Assembly (NCBI GenBank): GCA_903889565.1
Contig: CAISYC010000016.1
Span: 20,690-84,689, forward strand
Source: an uncultured beta proteobacterium
GTDB taxonomy: Bacteria; Pseudomonadota; Gammaproteobacteria; Burkholderiales; SG8-41
Direction of reading: 5' to 3'
Length of the DNA stretch: 64,000 nucleotides
Of this stretch, positions 36,167 through 47,145 are shown in pieces. Positions within the stretch are counted from its first letter, which is position 1; every line of letters begins with the position of its first letter. The translations under genes were made by a program, and so were the position numbers. A model generated the notes under the pieces. That model was not told the origin of the DNA, did no database searches, and saw only the letters and a program-made list of their open reading frames with translations.

Positions 36167-37075
36167 TTGATCGAACGTCAATCCACCAAACTGCGCAAGC
36201 TGCTGCGCGCCAAAACCTTTCTGCACATGCCGTCGGTCTACGACGTCATCGGCGGCCGCCTCGTCGAATCGCTGGGCTTCGAAGCGGCCTACATCGGCGG
36301 CTATGTCACCGGCGGCTCGACCGCCGTCACCGAGCCGCTGCTGACCATGAACGAACAGGTTGCGCCCGCGCGCCTGATCGCCGAGAACATAAACATCCCG
36401 CTGCTCGCCGATGCCGGCTCGGGCTGGGGCGAGCCGATACACACCATGCGCACCATGCGCGAATTCATCCGCGGCGGCGTGGCCGGCGTGCATATAGAAG
36501 ATGCGCTCTATCCGAAACGCGCGCATTATCACAAGTACGTGGTGCACGGCATTCCGATCGACGAGTTTGTCGAGAAGGTCGAGTATTCCTGCAAAGAACG
36601 CGATCGCAGCGACCCGGACTTCGTCGTCATCGCGCGCACCGACACCTGCCGCGCGCTGGGGCTTGAAGAGGCGAGCCTGCGCCTGAACCGCGCCGCCGAT
36701 GTCGGCGCCGATTTCGGCCTCCTGTTCCCGCGCACGCGCGACGAAGCCGAACGCGCGCCGAAGGTCTGCCGTCTGCCGCTGGTCTACGTGCAAAGCCGCG
36801 GCAACCGCGACGGCCGGCCGCTGCTGACACGCCAGGAATTGCAGCAGATGGGCTATATCGGCTCCATCGAAGCGCAGGTCGTGTTGTGCACGGCCTTCCA
36901 TTTTTTAAAGAAGGCGCTCACCGAACTGCGCGAGACCGGCGACTACACCGGCATGACGCAGGCGGATTACGTCGCCTCGCGCCAGCAGGTCGAAGACCTC
37001 ATCGGCCTCAACGACTATTACGAGATCGAAGCGAAGACCGTCGAAGCGCGCCAGGCGAAGGACCGGAAATCGTGA
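36167..37075 (+). CDS. ICL/PEP-mutase superfamily enzyme lacking the catalytic cysteine
   Basis: The 302-residue TIM-barrel protein belongs to the isocitrate lyase/PEP mutase superfamily, but the lyase signature KKCGH is replaced by KRAHYH, with Ala119 at the cysteine position. The DADTGYGN metal segment is changed to DAGSGWGEP. Such members include oxaloacetate decarboxylases and hydrolases, not classical isocitrate-type lyases. Translation is taken from TTG 36167 behind GGGAGA, as no ATG fits. The stop overlaps the GTG of the next amidohydrolase. The reaction is unknown. Confidence 0.8.
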   Translation: MIERQSTKLRKLLRAKTFLHMPSVYDVIGGRLVESLGFEAAYIGGYVTGGSTAVTEPLLTMNEQVAPARLIAENINIPLLADAGSGWGEPIHTMRTMREFIRGGVAGVHIEDALYPKRAHYHKYVVHGIPIDEFVEKVEYSCKERDRSDPDFVVIARTDTCRALGLEEASLRLNRAADVGADFGLLFPRTRDEAERAPKVCRLPLVYVQSRGNRDGRPLLTRQELQQMGYIGSIEAQVVLCTAFHFLKKALTELRETGDYTGMTQADYVASRQQVEDLIGLNDYYEIEAKTVEARQAKDRKS

Positions 37076-37953
37076 CCTCGTCAGTACGCGCCCCGGACAT
37101 TCCGGGACCGGTCGCCACCGCGCGCAGACCAAAAATACGTTTCCCGGCCGGGGCCACCGACTGCCACGCGCATATCTTCGGCCCGCAGGAACAATATCCG
37201 CTGCTGCCGAAAACCCACTTCGTGCCGCACCTCAATCCGCTCGCAGATTACATCCGCATGGAGCGCATTATCGGTTGCGAACGCGGCGTGCTGGTGCAGC
37301 CGTCGGTTTACGGCCCCGACAATTCGCTGATCATCGAAGCGCTCAAGTCAAAACAATTCGATCTGCGGGCAATTGCCGTGGTCAACGCCGATATCAGCGA
37401 CCGCGCACTCGAAGACCTGAACGCTGTCGGCTTTCGCGGCATTCGCATCAATACCGCTTCAGGCACCAAAGGGCTCACGCTGGCCGACGCGCCGCGACTT
37501 GCCGAGCGCATCAGGCCGATGGGCTGGCATTTGCAGTTCTACGTCGATCTGCGCGTGATGCCGCAGATCGAGCAGGAACTCGCCGCGCTGAAGATCGACA
37601 TCGTGATCGACCACTTCGCGCGCATCTCGACTGCCGAAGGACTCGAAGCCGGCCCTTTCAAGGCCCTGCTGCGCCTGGTTTCGCGCGATAACTGCTGGGC
37701 CAAGCTGATGGGGCCGTATTTCATTTCCGACGACGTGCCGGCCTTCGCCGATATCGCGCCGTTCGCGCAAAAAATGATCGCTACCGCGCCCGATCGCATG
37801 CTCTGGGGCTCGGACTGGCCGCATCCGAGCGCGCGTGAAAAAATGCCCGACGACGGCCATCTCGCCGATCTGCTGGGCGACTGGGCGCAGGACGAGCAAC
37901 AACGCAAAAAAATACTGGTCGATAATCCGCAGCGGCTTTACGGTTTTGAATGA
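37072..37953 (+). CDS. amidohydrolase-2 family lactonase (LigI-like), second copy
   Basis: The 293-residue protein shares its plan with the hydrolase at 31023: TDCHAHIFGPQEQYPL at the N-terminus, an ADYIRMERIIGCERGVLVQ-type segment, and MLWGSDWPHPS near the end. It starts at GTG 37072, overlapping the preceding stop (GTGA), so translation is coupled. It probably hydrolyses a carboxylated lactone or pyrone. A Bug receptor gene follows 28 bases later. The three genes form a compact catabolic or uptake unit. Confidence 0.83.
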   Translation: MTSSVRAPDIPGPVATARRPKIRFPAGATDCHAHIFGPQEQYPLLPKTHFVPHLNPLADYIRMERIIGCERGVLVQPSVYGPDNSLIIEALKSKQFDLRAIAVVNADISDRALEDLNAVGFRGIRINTASGTKGLTLADAPRLAERIRPMGWHLQFYVDLRVMPQIEQELAALKIDIVIDHFARISTAEGLEAGPFKALLRLVSRDNCWAKLMGPYFISDDVPAFADIAPFAQKMIATAPDRMLWGSDWPHPSAREKMPDDGHLADLLGDWAQDEQQRKKILVDNPQRLYGFE

Positions 37954-37981
37954 GGCGGCAAACCCGCTCAAGGAGGAAGGC

Positions 37982-38947
37982 ATGACCATCGCACGCATCG
38001 CCCTGCTCGTCGTCGCGGCGTTTTGCAGCGCCGGCATTCAGGCGCAGCAATATCCGGGCAAACCATTGCGCTTCATTGTCGGCTTTCCGCCTGGCGGCGG
38101 AACCGACATCGTCACGCGCATTGTCGCCGCTAAACTGACCGAGGCATGGGGCCAGCAGGTGGTGGTCGACAACCGCCCCGGCGCGACCGGCATGATCGCC
38201 GCCAACGCGGTCGCCAAATCGGCCCCTGACGGATATACGCTGCTGACGGCGCATGTCAACTCGCAGGCCATTGCGCCCAATGCAACATCGAAACCGCTTT
38301 ATGACCCGACGCGCGATTTCGCCTATATCGCCTATCTAGGCTACGCGCCCAACGTGCTTGTCATCCGCCCGAGCACGCCGGCGAAGAATGTAAAGGAACT
38401 GATCGCGCTGGCGAAGGCGCATCCGGGCGAGCTCACCTTTGCCTCGCCCGGCGTGGGCAGCACCAACCACCTTGCCGGCGAAATGTTCCGCCTCGCCACC
38501 GGCATCGATATCGTCCACGTGCCGTACAAGGGCAGCGTGCCGGCCATCATTGACCTGCTGTCAGGCCAGGTCGGCATGAATTTCGACACCCTGTCGTCGG
38601 TGTCGGCCTACCTGCAGAGCGGCCGCATGCGCGCACTGGCGATCACCACCTCGAAGCGTGATGCGCAATTGCCGGAGGTGCCGACACTGATAGAGCTTGG
38701 CATCAAGAATTTCGAAGTCACCAATTGGTACGGTGTGGCCGCACCAGCCGGCACCTCGCCGGAAATCGTCAACAAGCTCAATGCCGAAATCAACCGCATC
38801 CTCGAATTGAAAGATGTCGGCGCGCGCTTCGACGAACTCGGCACGCGGCGCAATCCGATGTCGCCCGAACAATTCGGCGCATTGCAGCGCGCCGAACTGG
38901 CCAAGTACAAGGAGGTCGTCACCAGGTCGGGCGTGAAAATGGAGTAA
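37982..38947 (+). CDS. Bug/TctC-family periplasmic solute-binding protein
   Basis: The 321-residue receptor has a signal peptide (MTIARIALLVVAAFCSAGIQA) followed by the family start QQYPGKPLRFIVGFPPGGG. The VPYKGSVPAIIDLLSGQ segment is also diagnostic. ATG 37982 follows AGGAGG. It is the last gene of the unit and is followed by a hairpin. No TctA or TctB is present. By context it may bind the substrate of the upstream amidohydrolase and superfamily lyase; the ligand itself is unknown. Confidence 0.9.
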   Translation: MTIARIALLVVAAFCSAGIQAQQYPGKPLRFIVGFPPGGGTDIVTRIVAAKLTEAWGQQVVVDNRPGATGMIAANAVAKSAPDGYTLLTAHVNSQAIAPNATSKPLYDPTRDFAYIAYLGYAPNVLVIRPSTPAKNVKELIALAKAHPGELTFASPGVGSTNHLAGEMFRLATGIDIVHVPYKGSVPAIIDLLSGQVGMNFDTLSSVSAYLQSGRMRALAITTSKRDAQLPEVPTLIELGIKNFEVTNWYGVAAPAGTSPEIVNKLNAEINRILELKDVGARFDELGTRRNPMSPEQFGALQRAELAKYKEVVTRSGVKME

Positions 38948-39043
38948 TTGATGCGGGGATCCATCGCGCGCGCAATGACCGGGATTTGCTTTTGCCGTGG
39001 TGTAGCGACTGCGCCGCGCCAACGACCATCCCGCACGAACAAA

Positions 39044-39066
39044 CGGCCGCACAAGGCGGCCGCTTT
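39044..39066 (+). terminator. terminator-like hairpin after the Bug receptor
   Basis: CGGCCGC (39044-39050) and GCGGCCG (39056-39062) form a 7-bp stem with loop ACAAG, followed by CTTTCG. It lies about 97 bases after the receptor stop and before the convergent small secreted-protein gene. The T-tract is short. Confidence 0.5.
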
Positions 39067-39095
39067 CGCTGTTGTGAGGGAACGCCGGCCTCGGG

Positions 39096-39388
39096 TCAGT
39101 GCCGCCCCATCGAACCGCGGTTGAAATCCTTGTCGCCCGGCGGAACACAGCGGCCGATGCCGAAGAAGCCGCCCTGCGAACCGGGCGGGCAGCCCTGATT
39201 TTCCGGATACTGATCGGCGACCTTTTTCGCCTCGGTCTGCTTTTTGGCATCGATGAATTCCCAGCGCCCGTTAGGATGCAGCAGCACCTTGTCGCCTGAA
39301 GCGGTCGTCGCGGTGACATCTGCCGTCGCTTCTGCCGCCAGCACCGGCAGGGCCTGCACGGCAAGCAATAATATCCAGATCAGTTTTT

Positions 39389-39392
<4 letters not shown>
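39096..39392 (-). CDS. small secreted protein
   Basis: The 98-residue product has a signal peptide ([19 protein letters not shown]) and a short mature domain with [12 protein letters not shown], a strand pattern seen in small periplasmic proteins of unknown role. Cys-containing GCPPGSQGG and GRCVPPG segments could form a disulfide. Its ATG overlaps the alaS stop in ATGA, so it is probably translated from the alaS transcript. I cannot assign a function. Confidence 0.7.
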
Positions 39393-41995
<2,603 letters not shown>

Positions 41996-42070
41996 GGAAG
42001 TGACACCGGGATTCAGGAAAGCGCGATTTTAAACGAAAGCCGGCGAAACAAGCAGTTAGGCGGCCGGCGT

Positions 42071-42550
42071 TTATTCGTCGTCGGCGCCGGCGATGACCTT
42101 GCGGATGATGTCCAGACTGAAGCCGCGTCCCTGCAAAAAACGCATCTGGCGCGCTTTTTCGCTGGCATTGGCCGGCGGAACGGGGAATTTACGGCGCCAA
42201 ACCTCGCGCGCGGACTCCAGCTCGCTAACTTTCAACGATTCGCGCGCGCCCGCGATGGCCTCTTCGGAAAGACCTTTTTGCCGCAGTTCATGCGCAATTT
42301 TCTGGCTGCCGAAGCGGCGCCGGCGCGTCGCCATCACCTGCTCGACCACGCGTTTTTCCGACAACCAGCCGCGCTGTTCGAACTCTTCGATCAGCGGCGG
42401 AATTTCGTCCGCGTCTTCGGTGTATTGGAGCAGACGGCGCGCGAGTTCCTGTTTGGAATACTCGCGCCGCGCGAGCAGGCTCAGCGCCTGCGCGCGCAGG
42501 CTGAGTCCCGGCTTACTCTTCTTCGTCGTCGGCGGCTGGTTTGGATCCAC
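42071..42550 (-). CDS. recX: regulatory protein RecX
   Basis: The 159-residue all-helical protein inhibits RecA filament growth. Three-helix RecX repeats are visible: [23 protein letters not shown], then [20 protein letters not shown], and the [18 protein letters not shown] motif. I choose GTG 42550, preceded by GGAG at 6-base spacing and lying inside the end of recA (38-base overlap). GTG 42580 is an in-frame alternative without a ribosome site. Overlap with recA implies coupled expression. Confidence 0.85.
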   Translation of the reverse strand: MDPNQPPTTKKSKPGLSLRAQALSLLARREYSKQELARRLLQYTEDADEIPPLIEEFEQRGWLSEKRVVEQVMATRRRRFGSQKIAHELRQKGLSEEAIAGARESLKVSELESAREVWRRKFPVPPANASEKARQMRFLQGRGFSLDIIRKVIAGADDE

Positions 42551-43574
42551 CGGCGGCTCCAGCAGCCACGGCCGTGACACCGAGCGCAGCGCGGATCTTG
42601 GCGTCGATTTCGTTGGCCATTTCCGGATGGTCCTTCAGATAATCGCGCGTGTTGTCCTTGCCCTGACCGATGCGTTCCTTGCCGTAGCTGTACCAGGCGC
42701 CCGACTTGTCGATGATTTTCTGCTCGACGCCGAGTTCGATGATCTCGCCTTCGCGCGAAATGCCTTCGCCATACAGAATGTCGAAGTTGGCCTGTTTGAA
42801 CGGCGGCGCCACCTTGTTCTTGACGACCTTGGCGCGCGTTTCCGAACCGATCACTTCTTCGCCCTTCTTGATCGCGCCGGTGCGACGGATGTCGATGCGC
42901 ACCGAGGCGTAGAACTTCAGCGCATTGCCGCCGGTGGTGGTTTCCGGGTTGCCGAACATGACGCCGATCTTCATGCGAATCTGGTTAATGAAGATAACGG
43001 TAGTGTTCGAGCGGCTGATGTTGCCGGTGAGTTTGCGCAGCGCCTGCGACATCAGGCGCGCATGCAGACCCATTTGCGGCTGGCCCATTTCGCCCTCGAT
43101 TTCGGCCTTCGGCGTGAGTGCCGCCACGGAGTCAACGACCACGATATCGACCGAACCGGAGCGCACCAGCATGTCGGCGATTTCCAGCGCCTGCTCGCCG
43201 TTGTCCGGCTGCGAAATCAGCAGGTCCTGCACGTTCACGCCAAGTTTCTGCGCATATTGCGGATCGAGCGCGTGTTCGGCGTCAATGAAGGCGGCGGTGC
43301 CGCCGAGTTTCTGCATCTGCGCAATCACCGACAGCGTCAAAGTCGTTTTGCCCGACGATTCCGGGCCGTAGATTTCGATGATGCGCCCGCGCGGCAGGCC
43401 GCCCACACCGAGCGCGATATCCAGCCCGAGCGAACCGGTCGATACAACCTGAATGTCTCTCGCGACGTCAGCCTCGCCGAGCCGCATGATGGAGCCCTTG
43501 CCGAACTGTTTCTCGATTTGCGACAGCGCCGCTGCCAGTGCCTTGCTTCTGTTTTCGTCCATGATGTGTCCCAT
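42513..43574 (-). CDS. recA: recombinase RecA
   Basis: The 353-residue protein catalyses strand exchange in homologous recombination and LexA-type self-cleavage. The Walker A motif GPESSGKTT lies near residue 70, and the L2-loop segment [28 protein letters not shown] is complete apart from normal variation. ATG 43574 ([11 protein letters not shown]) follows AGGAGG at 7-base spacing and gives the usual length. The acidic Asp/Glu-rich C-terminus is present. No clear CTGT-N8-ACAG LexA box is visible in the 160 bases upstream. Confidence 0.97.
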   Translation of the reverse strand: MGHIMDENRSKALAAALSQIEKQFGKGSIMRLGEADVARDIQVVSTGSLGLDIALGVGGLPRGRIIEIYGPESSGKTTLTLSVIAQMQKLGGTAAFIDAEHALDPQYAQKLGVNVQDLLISQPDNGEQALEIADMLVRSGSVDIVVVDSVAALTPKAEIEGEMGQPQMGLHARLMSQALRKLTGNISRSNTTVIFINQIRMKIGVMFGNPETTTGGNALKFYASVRIDIRRTGAIKKGEEVIGSETRAKVVKNKVAPPFKQANFDILYGEGISREGEIIELGVEQKIIDKSGAWYSYGKERIGQGKDNTRDYLKDHPEMANEIDAKIRAALGVTAVAAGAAGGSKPAADDEEE

Positions 43575-43736
43575 TTGAGCCTCCTTGATTATCGCACACG
43601 CCAAGCAAAACGCAGCGCGGGGAGGTGCCGATGACGTCTAGTTCTTCCGTATTAATTAACCGCAACCCGCAACCGAACCGCACTGGCGCACAGGATGCGC
43701 CACCCGCTGGCTCACGGAATGAGCCAGTCGAATCCT

Positions 43737-44228
43737 TCAGCCGCCGGCTGCCAGGTCGAGCACGCCCTTAAGGGCGCGTATCACGCTCTGCCGGCGCACC
43801 GCTTCGCGATCGCCGTCGAAGCGGCAGGTTTCCGCCCGCACAGCACCGCCCTTGCGTGCCCAGCCGATGCAGACAGTGCCGACCGGTTTGTCGGGCGTGC
43901 CGCCGGTCGGGCCGGCCACACCGCTGACCGACACCGCAATCTGCGCGCCGCTGGCCGCCAGCGCGCCGGCGGCCATTTCGCGCACCACGGCTTCGGACAC
44001 CGCGCCGTGTTCGCGCAGGGTCGCCGCCTTCACCAGCAGCATCTGCTGTTTGGCGGCATTCGTATAGGTGATGAAACCCCGGTCGTACCAGGCCGAGCTG
44101 CCCGAGATCATGGTCACCACTTCGCCGATCCAGCCGCCGGTGCAGGATTCGGCGGTGGTCAGCACCAGGTCTTTGCTTTTGAGCGCGGCGCCGACCTGCT
44201 CGCCCAATTCAAACAGTTCACGGTCCAT
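43737..44228 (-). CDS. pncC: nicotinamide-nucleotide amidase (CinA C-terminal domain, PncC)
   Basis: The 163-residue protein is the stand-alone CinA C-terminal domain that deamidates NMN to nicotinic acid mononucleotide in pyridine-nucleotide salvage. LTTAESCTGGWIGE and VSVSGVAGPTGGTPDKPVGTV contain the active-site Ser/Thr and the binding loop. It follows pgpA with one base of overlap (TGATG) and a GGAG site, and precedes recA. The order pgpA-pncC-recA is common in beta- and gammaproteobacteria. Confidence 0.93.
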   Translation of the reverse strand: MDRELFELGEQVGAALKSKDLVLTTAESCTGGWIGEVVTMISGSSAWYDRGFITYTNAAKQQMLLVKAATLREHGAVSEAVVREMAAGALAASGAQIAVSVSGVAGPTGGTPDKPVGTVCIGWARKGGAVRAETCRFDGDREAVRRQSVIRALKGVLDLAAGG

Positions 44229-44737
44229 CAGAACTCCGGAAGCAGACTACGTGCAACGGCCAGCACGATCAGGGTATAAAACGCCGCCAGCAGGTCGTCG
44301 AACATGACGCCGAAACCGGTTTTCAATTTACTGTCGAAATAGCGGATCGGCGGCGGCTTGACGATATCAAAGAGACGGAACAGCAGAAACGCAAACGCCT
44401 GCCAGACATAACCCGTCGGCGTAAAGAACAGCACCAACATGAAGGCGACGATTTCATCCCACACGATGGCGCCGGGGTCGGCTACGCCAAGATCGCCGCC
44501 GGTGCGTGCGCAGGCCCAGATGCCGAGCACGAAGGCGAACGCGATCACTGCAAGTTGCTGCGGTGCCGTGCAATAAACGGCAAGCACGGCGAACAGCGGA
44601 AATGCCACCAGCGTGCCCGCGGTGCCCGGCGCGCCGCGCACGAGCCCGGCGCCGGCGCCCAGCGCGATTACGTGCGCCGGATGCGCCAGCATGAAACGCC
44701 AATTCAGCGCGGGTGCCGCGTCAGATGAAGTGATCAA
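44228..44737 (-). CDS. pgpA: phosphatidylglycerophosphatase A
   Basis: The 169-residue inner-membrane enzyme dephosphorylates phosphatidylglycerol phosphate. It has several membrane helices and the acidic IVWDEIVAF motif required for catalysis. The start is TTG 44737, which overlaps the thiL end by 17 bases and gives the extra N-terminal residues found in homologues. ATG 44692 would be a shorter alternative. It sits between thiL and pncC as in many proteobacteria. Confidence 0.93.
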   Translation of the reverse strand: MITSSDAAPALNWRFMLAHPAHVIALGAGAGLVRGAPGTAGTLVAFPLFAVLAVYCTAPQQLAVIAFAFVLGIWACARTGGDLGVADPGAIVWDEIVAFMLVLFFTPTGYVWQAFAFLLFRLFDIVKPPPIRYFDSKLKTGFGVMFDDLLAAFYTLIVLAVARSLLPEF

Positions 44738-45692
44738 AACCGCCTGCCCCTTTCAATCGCAACGGCGTGCCGTCGGGTGCGCGCACCAGCAAGGCCGGGA
44801 CGCCTTTGGTCAGCCGTTTGATGCGGCCGATCGCAGTCACCGCCACGCCGGCGCGTTTCGCCGCAGCCAGCACGCGCGCGCGTTGCCGCGGCGCCGCGGT
44901 AAAACACAATTCGTAATCGTCGCCGCCGGCCAGCAGCGCGCGGCAGGCCGCCACGCGGTCGAGGTGGCGGCACAGCACTGCTGAAGCCGGCAACGCCGCG
45001 AATTCGATTTCGGCCGCGCATTGCGAGCGCTCGAGAATATGGCCGAGATCGGCCAGCAGACCGTCGGAAATATCGATCGCGCTGTGCGCAATGCCGCGCA
45101 GCGCCAGACCCAGTGCGACGCGCGGCTGCGGCCGATGCAACCGGGATTCACAGGCTGCACGTTCGGCACGCGTAAGTTTAATTTTTTTCTGCAGCGCGGC
45201 CAGCGCGAGCGCCGCGTCGCCGAGGCGACCCGATACCCAGATCTCGTCGCCCGCGCGCGCGCCGTCGCGCCGCAGCGCATTGCCGCGCGGCAGTTCGCCC
45301 ATGATCTGCACGCAAATGTTGAGCGGCCCGCGCGTGGTGTCGCCACCGATCAGATCGACCTTGTATTTGCGCGCAAGCGCCATGAAGCCGGCGGAAAATT
45401 CGCGCAGCCAGCGCGCATCGACACGCGGCAGCGCCAGTGCCAGCGTGGCCCAGCGCGGTGTCGCGCCCATTGCCGCGATGTCGGAGAGATTCACCGCCAG
45501 CGCTTTGTGACCGAGCGCGCGCGCATCGGCACCGCGAAAAAAATGCCGGCCCTCGACCAGCATGTCCGCCGAGACCGCAAGTTCGTGACCGGCACGCACG
45601 CGGGTCAGCGCGCAATCGTCGCCGACCCCGAGCACCGCACCGGGCGCGGGATGCGTGAAGTAGCGTGCGATCAGGTCGAATTCGGCGGTCAC
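44721..45692 (-). CDS. thiL: thiamine-monophosphate kinase
   Basis: The 323-residue AIR-synthase-fold kinase makes thiamine pyrophosphate, the last step of coenzyme synthesis. GVGDDCALTRV, HKALAVNLSDIAAMGA, LIGGDTTRGPL and AIDISDGLLADLGH are present. It begins with GTG 45692 and lacks a strong ribosome site. A 15-base palindrome (45708-45722) lies just upstream. The order nusB-...-thiL-pgpA is widely conserved. Confidence 0.95.
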   Translation of the reverse strand: MTAEFDLIARYFTHPAPGAVLGVGDDCALTRVRAGHELAVSADMLVEGRHFFRGADARALGHKALAVNLSDIAAMGATPRWATLALALPRVDARWLREFSAGFMALARKYKVDLIGGDTTRGPLNICVQIMGELPRGNALRRDGARAGDEIWVSGRLGDAALALAALQKKIKLTRAERAACESRLHRPQPRVALGLALRGIAHSAIDISDGLLADLGHILERSQCAAEIEFAALPASAVLCRHLDRVAACRALLAGGDDYELCFTAAPRQRARVLAAAKRAGVAVTAIGRIKRLTKGVPALLVRAPDGTPLRLKGAGGFDHFI

Positions 45693-45707
45693 GTTTGCGA
45701 ATTAACT

Positions 45708-45722
45708 TTCTCAAATTGAGAA
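45708..45722. repeat. TTCTCAA-A-TTGAGAA palindrome upstream of thiL
   Basis: A perfect 7-base inverted repeat around a single A lies 16 bases upstream of the thiL GTG. It could be an operator or chance. No regulator can be assigned. Confidence 0.35.
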
Positions 45723-45728
45723 GTGGAT

Positions 45729-45898
45729 CCCCTTCCCCCTCGACGGTGGAAGGCAGGGATGGGGGTGAATGACGCGCACAACGACATCATGACTTTTCCC
45801 CCCCCCCCCTAACCCTCCCCCGTCAAGGGGGAGGGTTTCGTTTTTTCGCCCCCCGTCAATGGGGAGGGAACGTCACTCCGCCTCCGTCGATGGGAGAG
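45729..45898. repeat. cluster of GTCAA-cored hairpin repeats with a C12 tract
   Basis: Degenerate hairpin units are arranged in tandem: 45813-45835 (CCCTCCCCCGTCAAGGGGGA and on), 45849-45868 (CCCCCCGTCAATGGGGAGGG) and 45881-45898 (CCTCCGTCGATGGGAGAG). A fourth more diverged unit starts at 45729. A run of 12 C lies at 45798-45809. They fill the gap between thiL and the small membrane-protein gene. The first hairpin is followed on the plus strand by TTTCGTTTTTT, so it could terminate antisense transcription. Confidence 0.7.
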
Positions 45899-45905
45899 AA
45901 TTCTT

Positions 45906-46148
45906 TCACGACGCCGGCGAGCGTTCGTCGCTCTTCGCCGCTGCGTTCGCCGCCTGCATCTTCTTCTTCAACATCGAGGCCATGTAGAAATTGACCACGG
46001 TAAAACCGAGGAACACCAGCGAGAGCAGCTGCACCTTGTCGGCCGGCAGGGACGACGGCCCTTCGAACACGACATAGAGGCCGAACAGCGCGTTGAGAAT
46101 GCCTCCGATGTAGAAAATGACAACGCGTTTCTTCAGTTTGTCCTGCAC
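45906..46148 (-). CDS. small two-helix membrane protein
   Basis: The 80-residue protein has two hydrophobic helices (VVIFYIGGILNALFGLYVVF and LLSLVFLGFTVVNFYM) and a charged C-terminus. I take GTG 46148, which follows GGAGGG; longer upstream reading lacks hydrophobic or conserved character. It lies 10 bases after nusB on the same strand, so it may be co-transcribed. No function can be assigned. Confidence 0.72.
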   Translation of the reverse strand: MQDKLKKRVVIFYIGGILNALFGLYVVFEGPSSLPADKVQLLSLVFLGFTVVNFYMASMLKKKMQAANAAAKSDERSPAS

Positions 46149-46158
46149 GAGCCCTCCG

Positions 46159-46620
46159 TCAGCGCGCGCGCACTTCGGCCGGCCGCAGCACCGCCGCCAG
46201 CTTGTCGAGCACACCGTTCACATATTTGAAGCCGTCGGTGCCGCCATAGCTTTTCGCCAGTTCTATCGCCTCGTTAATGATGACGCGATAGGGCACCTCG
46301 GGCAGATTGGCGATTTCATAGGCCGCGATCAGCATGATGGCCCGCTCGATCGGGCTCAGCTCGACGAACTTGCGATCCAGATGCGGCTGCAGCACTTCTT
46401 CGAGGCCCGCGGCGTGGTTGATAACACCGCTCAGCAACACGGAAAAATAGTCGCCGTCGGCGCGATCGAAGCCTTTCACCGTCGCCAGATGCTGTTTGAT
46501 TTCGGTGATGCCGGCGGCCGCGAGTTGCCACTGATAAAGCCCCTGCAGTGCGAATTCGCGCGCACGGCGGCGCGCATTGCGCGGTTGCGGCTTGCGCTCC
46601 GCCGCGGCCTGTTCCGCCAT
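46159..46620 (-). CDS. nusB: transcription antitermination factor NusB
   Basis: The 153-residue helical protein binds boxA RNA with NusE/S10 in rRNA antitermination. RRRAREFALQGLYQWQLA, VELSPIERAIMLIAAYEI and VINEAIELAKSYGGTDGFKYVNGVLD are diagnostic. ATG 46620 overlaps the ribH stop by one base (TGATG). The ribH-nusB pair is a classic proteobacterial arrangement. Confidence 0.96.
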   Translation of the reverse strand: MAEQAAAERKPQPRNARRRAREFALQGLYQWQLAAAGITEIKQHLATVKGFDRADGDYFSVLLSGVINHAAGLEEVLQPHLDRKFVELSPIERAIMLIAAYEIANLPEVPYRVIINEAIELAKSYGGTDGFKYVNGVLDKLAAVLRPAEVRAR

Positions 46621-47096
46621 CACGATGCACCGAGCACTTTGAGCAGATTCGCCATTTCGACCGCGGCGGCGGCGCAATCGGCGCCCTTCTGCATCATGCG
46701 CGCCTCGGCCTGATCGTCGTCCTCGGTGGTGAGCACGCCGTTGGCGATCGGCACGCCGGTTTCAAGCTGCACTTCGGTAATACCGCGCGCCGACTCGTTG
46801 GAAACGATTTCGAAATGATAGGTTTCGCCGCGGATCACCGCACCCAGTGCGATCAGCGCATCGTAGCGTCCGCTCTCGGCCATGGTCTGCAGCGCCAGCG
46901 GCAATTCGAGCGCGCCCGGCACCGTCGCGATCAGAATATCGTCGCTGTTGACGCCAAGCTTGGCGAGTTCGGCGGTGCAGCCGGCAAGCAGGCCGTCAGT
47001 GATATCGGCACTGAAGCGCGCGGCGACGATGCCGATGCGCAGGCCCGCGCCGTCCCTGTTGATGTCTATTTCTTCGATGGAGTCGTAATCGGACAT
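46620..47096 (-). CDS. ribH: 6,7-dimethyl-8-ribityllumazine synthase
   Basis: The 158-residue enzyme condenses 5-amino-6-ribitylamino-uracil with dihydroxybutanone phosphate, the penultimate step of riboflavin synthesis. Family motifs [27 protein letters not shown] and [12 protein letters not shown] are intact, and the protein should assemble as an icosahedral or pentameric shell. ATG 47096 gives standard length. It lies downstream of ribBX after a 49-base gap. Confidence 0.96.
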   Translation of the reverse strand: MSDYDSIEEIDINRDGAGLRIGIVAARFSADITDGLLAGCTAELAKLGVNSDDILIATVPGALELPLALQTMAESGRYDALIALGAVIRGETYHFEIVSNESARGITEVQLETGVPIANGVLTTEDDDQAEARMMQKGADCAAAAVEMANLLKVLGAS

Positions 47097-47145
47097 TGGA
47101 TTGCTTTCAATGAGCCGCGCATTGCGCCCGGCTTGCAGTAATTGT

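Noticed and set aside
43575..43740. Search for a LexA box or SOS operator upstream of recA.
   Set aside because: No CTGT-N8-ACAG sequence is present. Regulation by another type of site cannot be excluded but is not supported.
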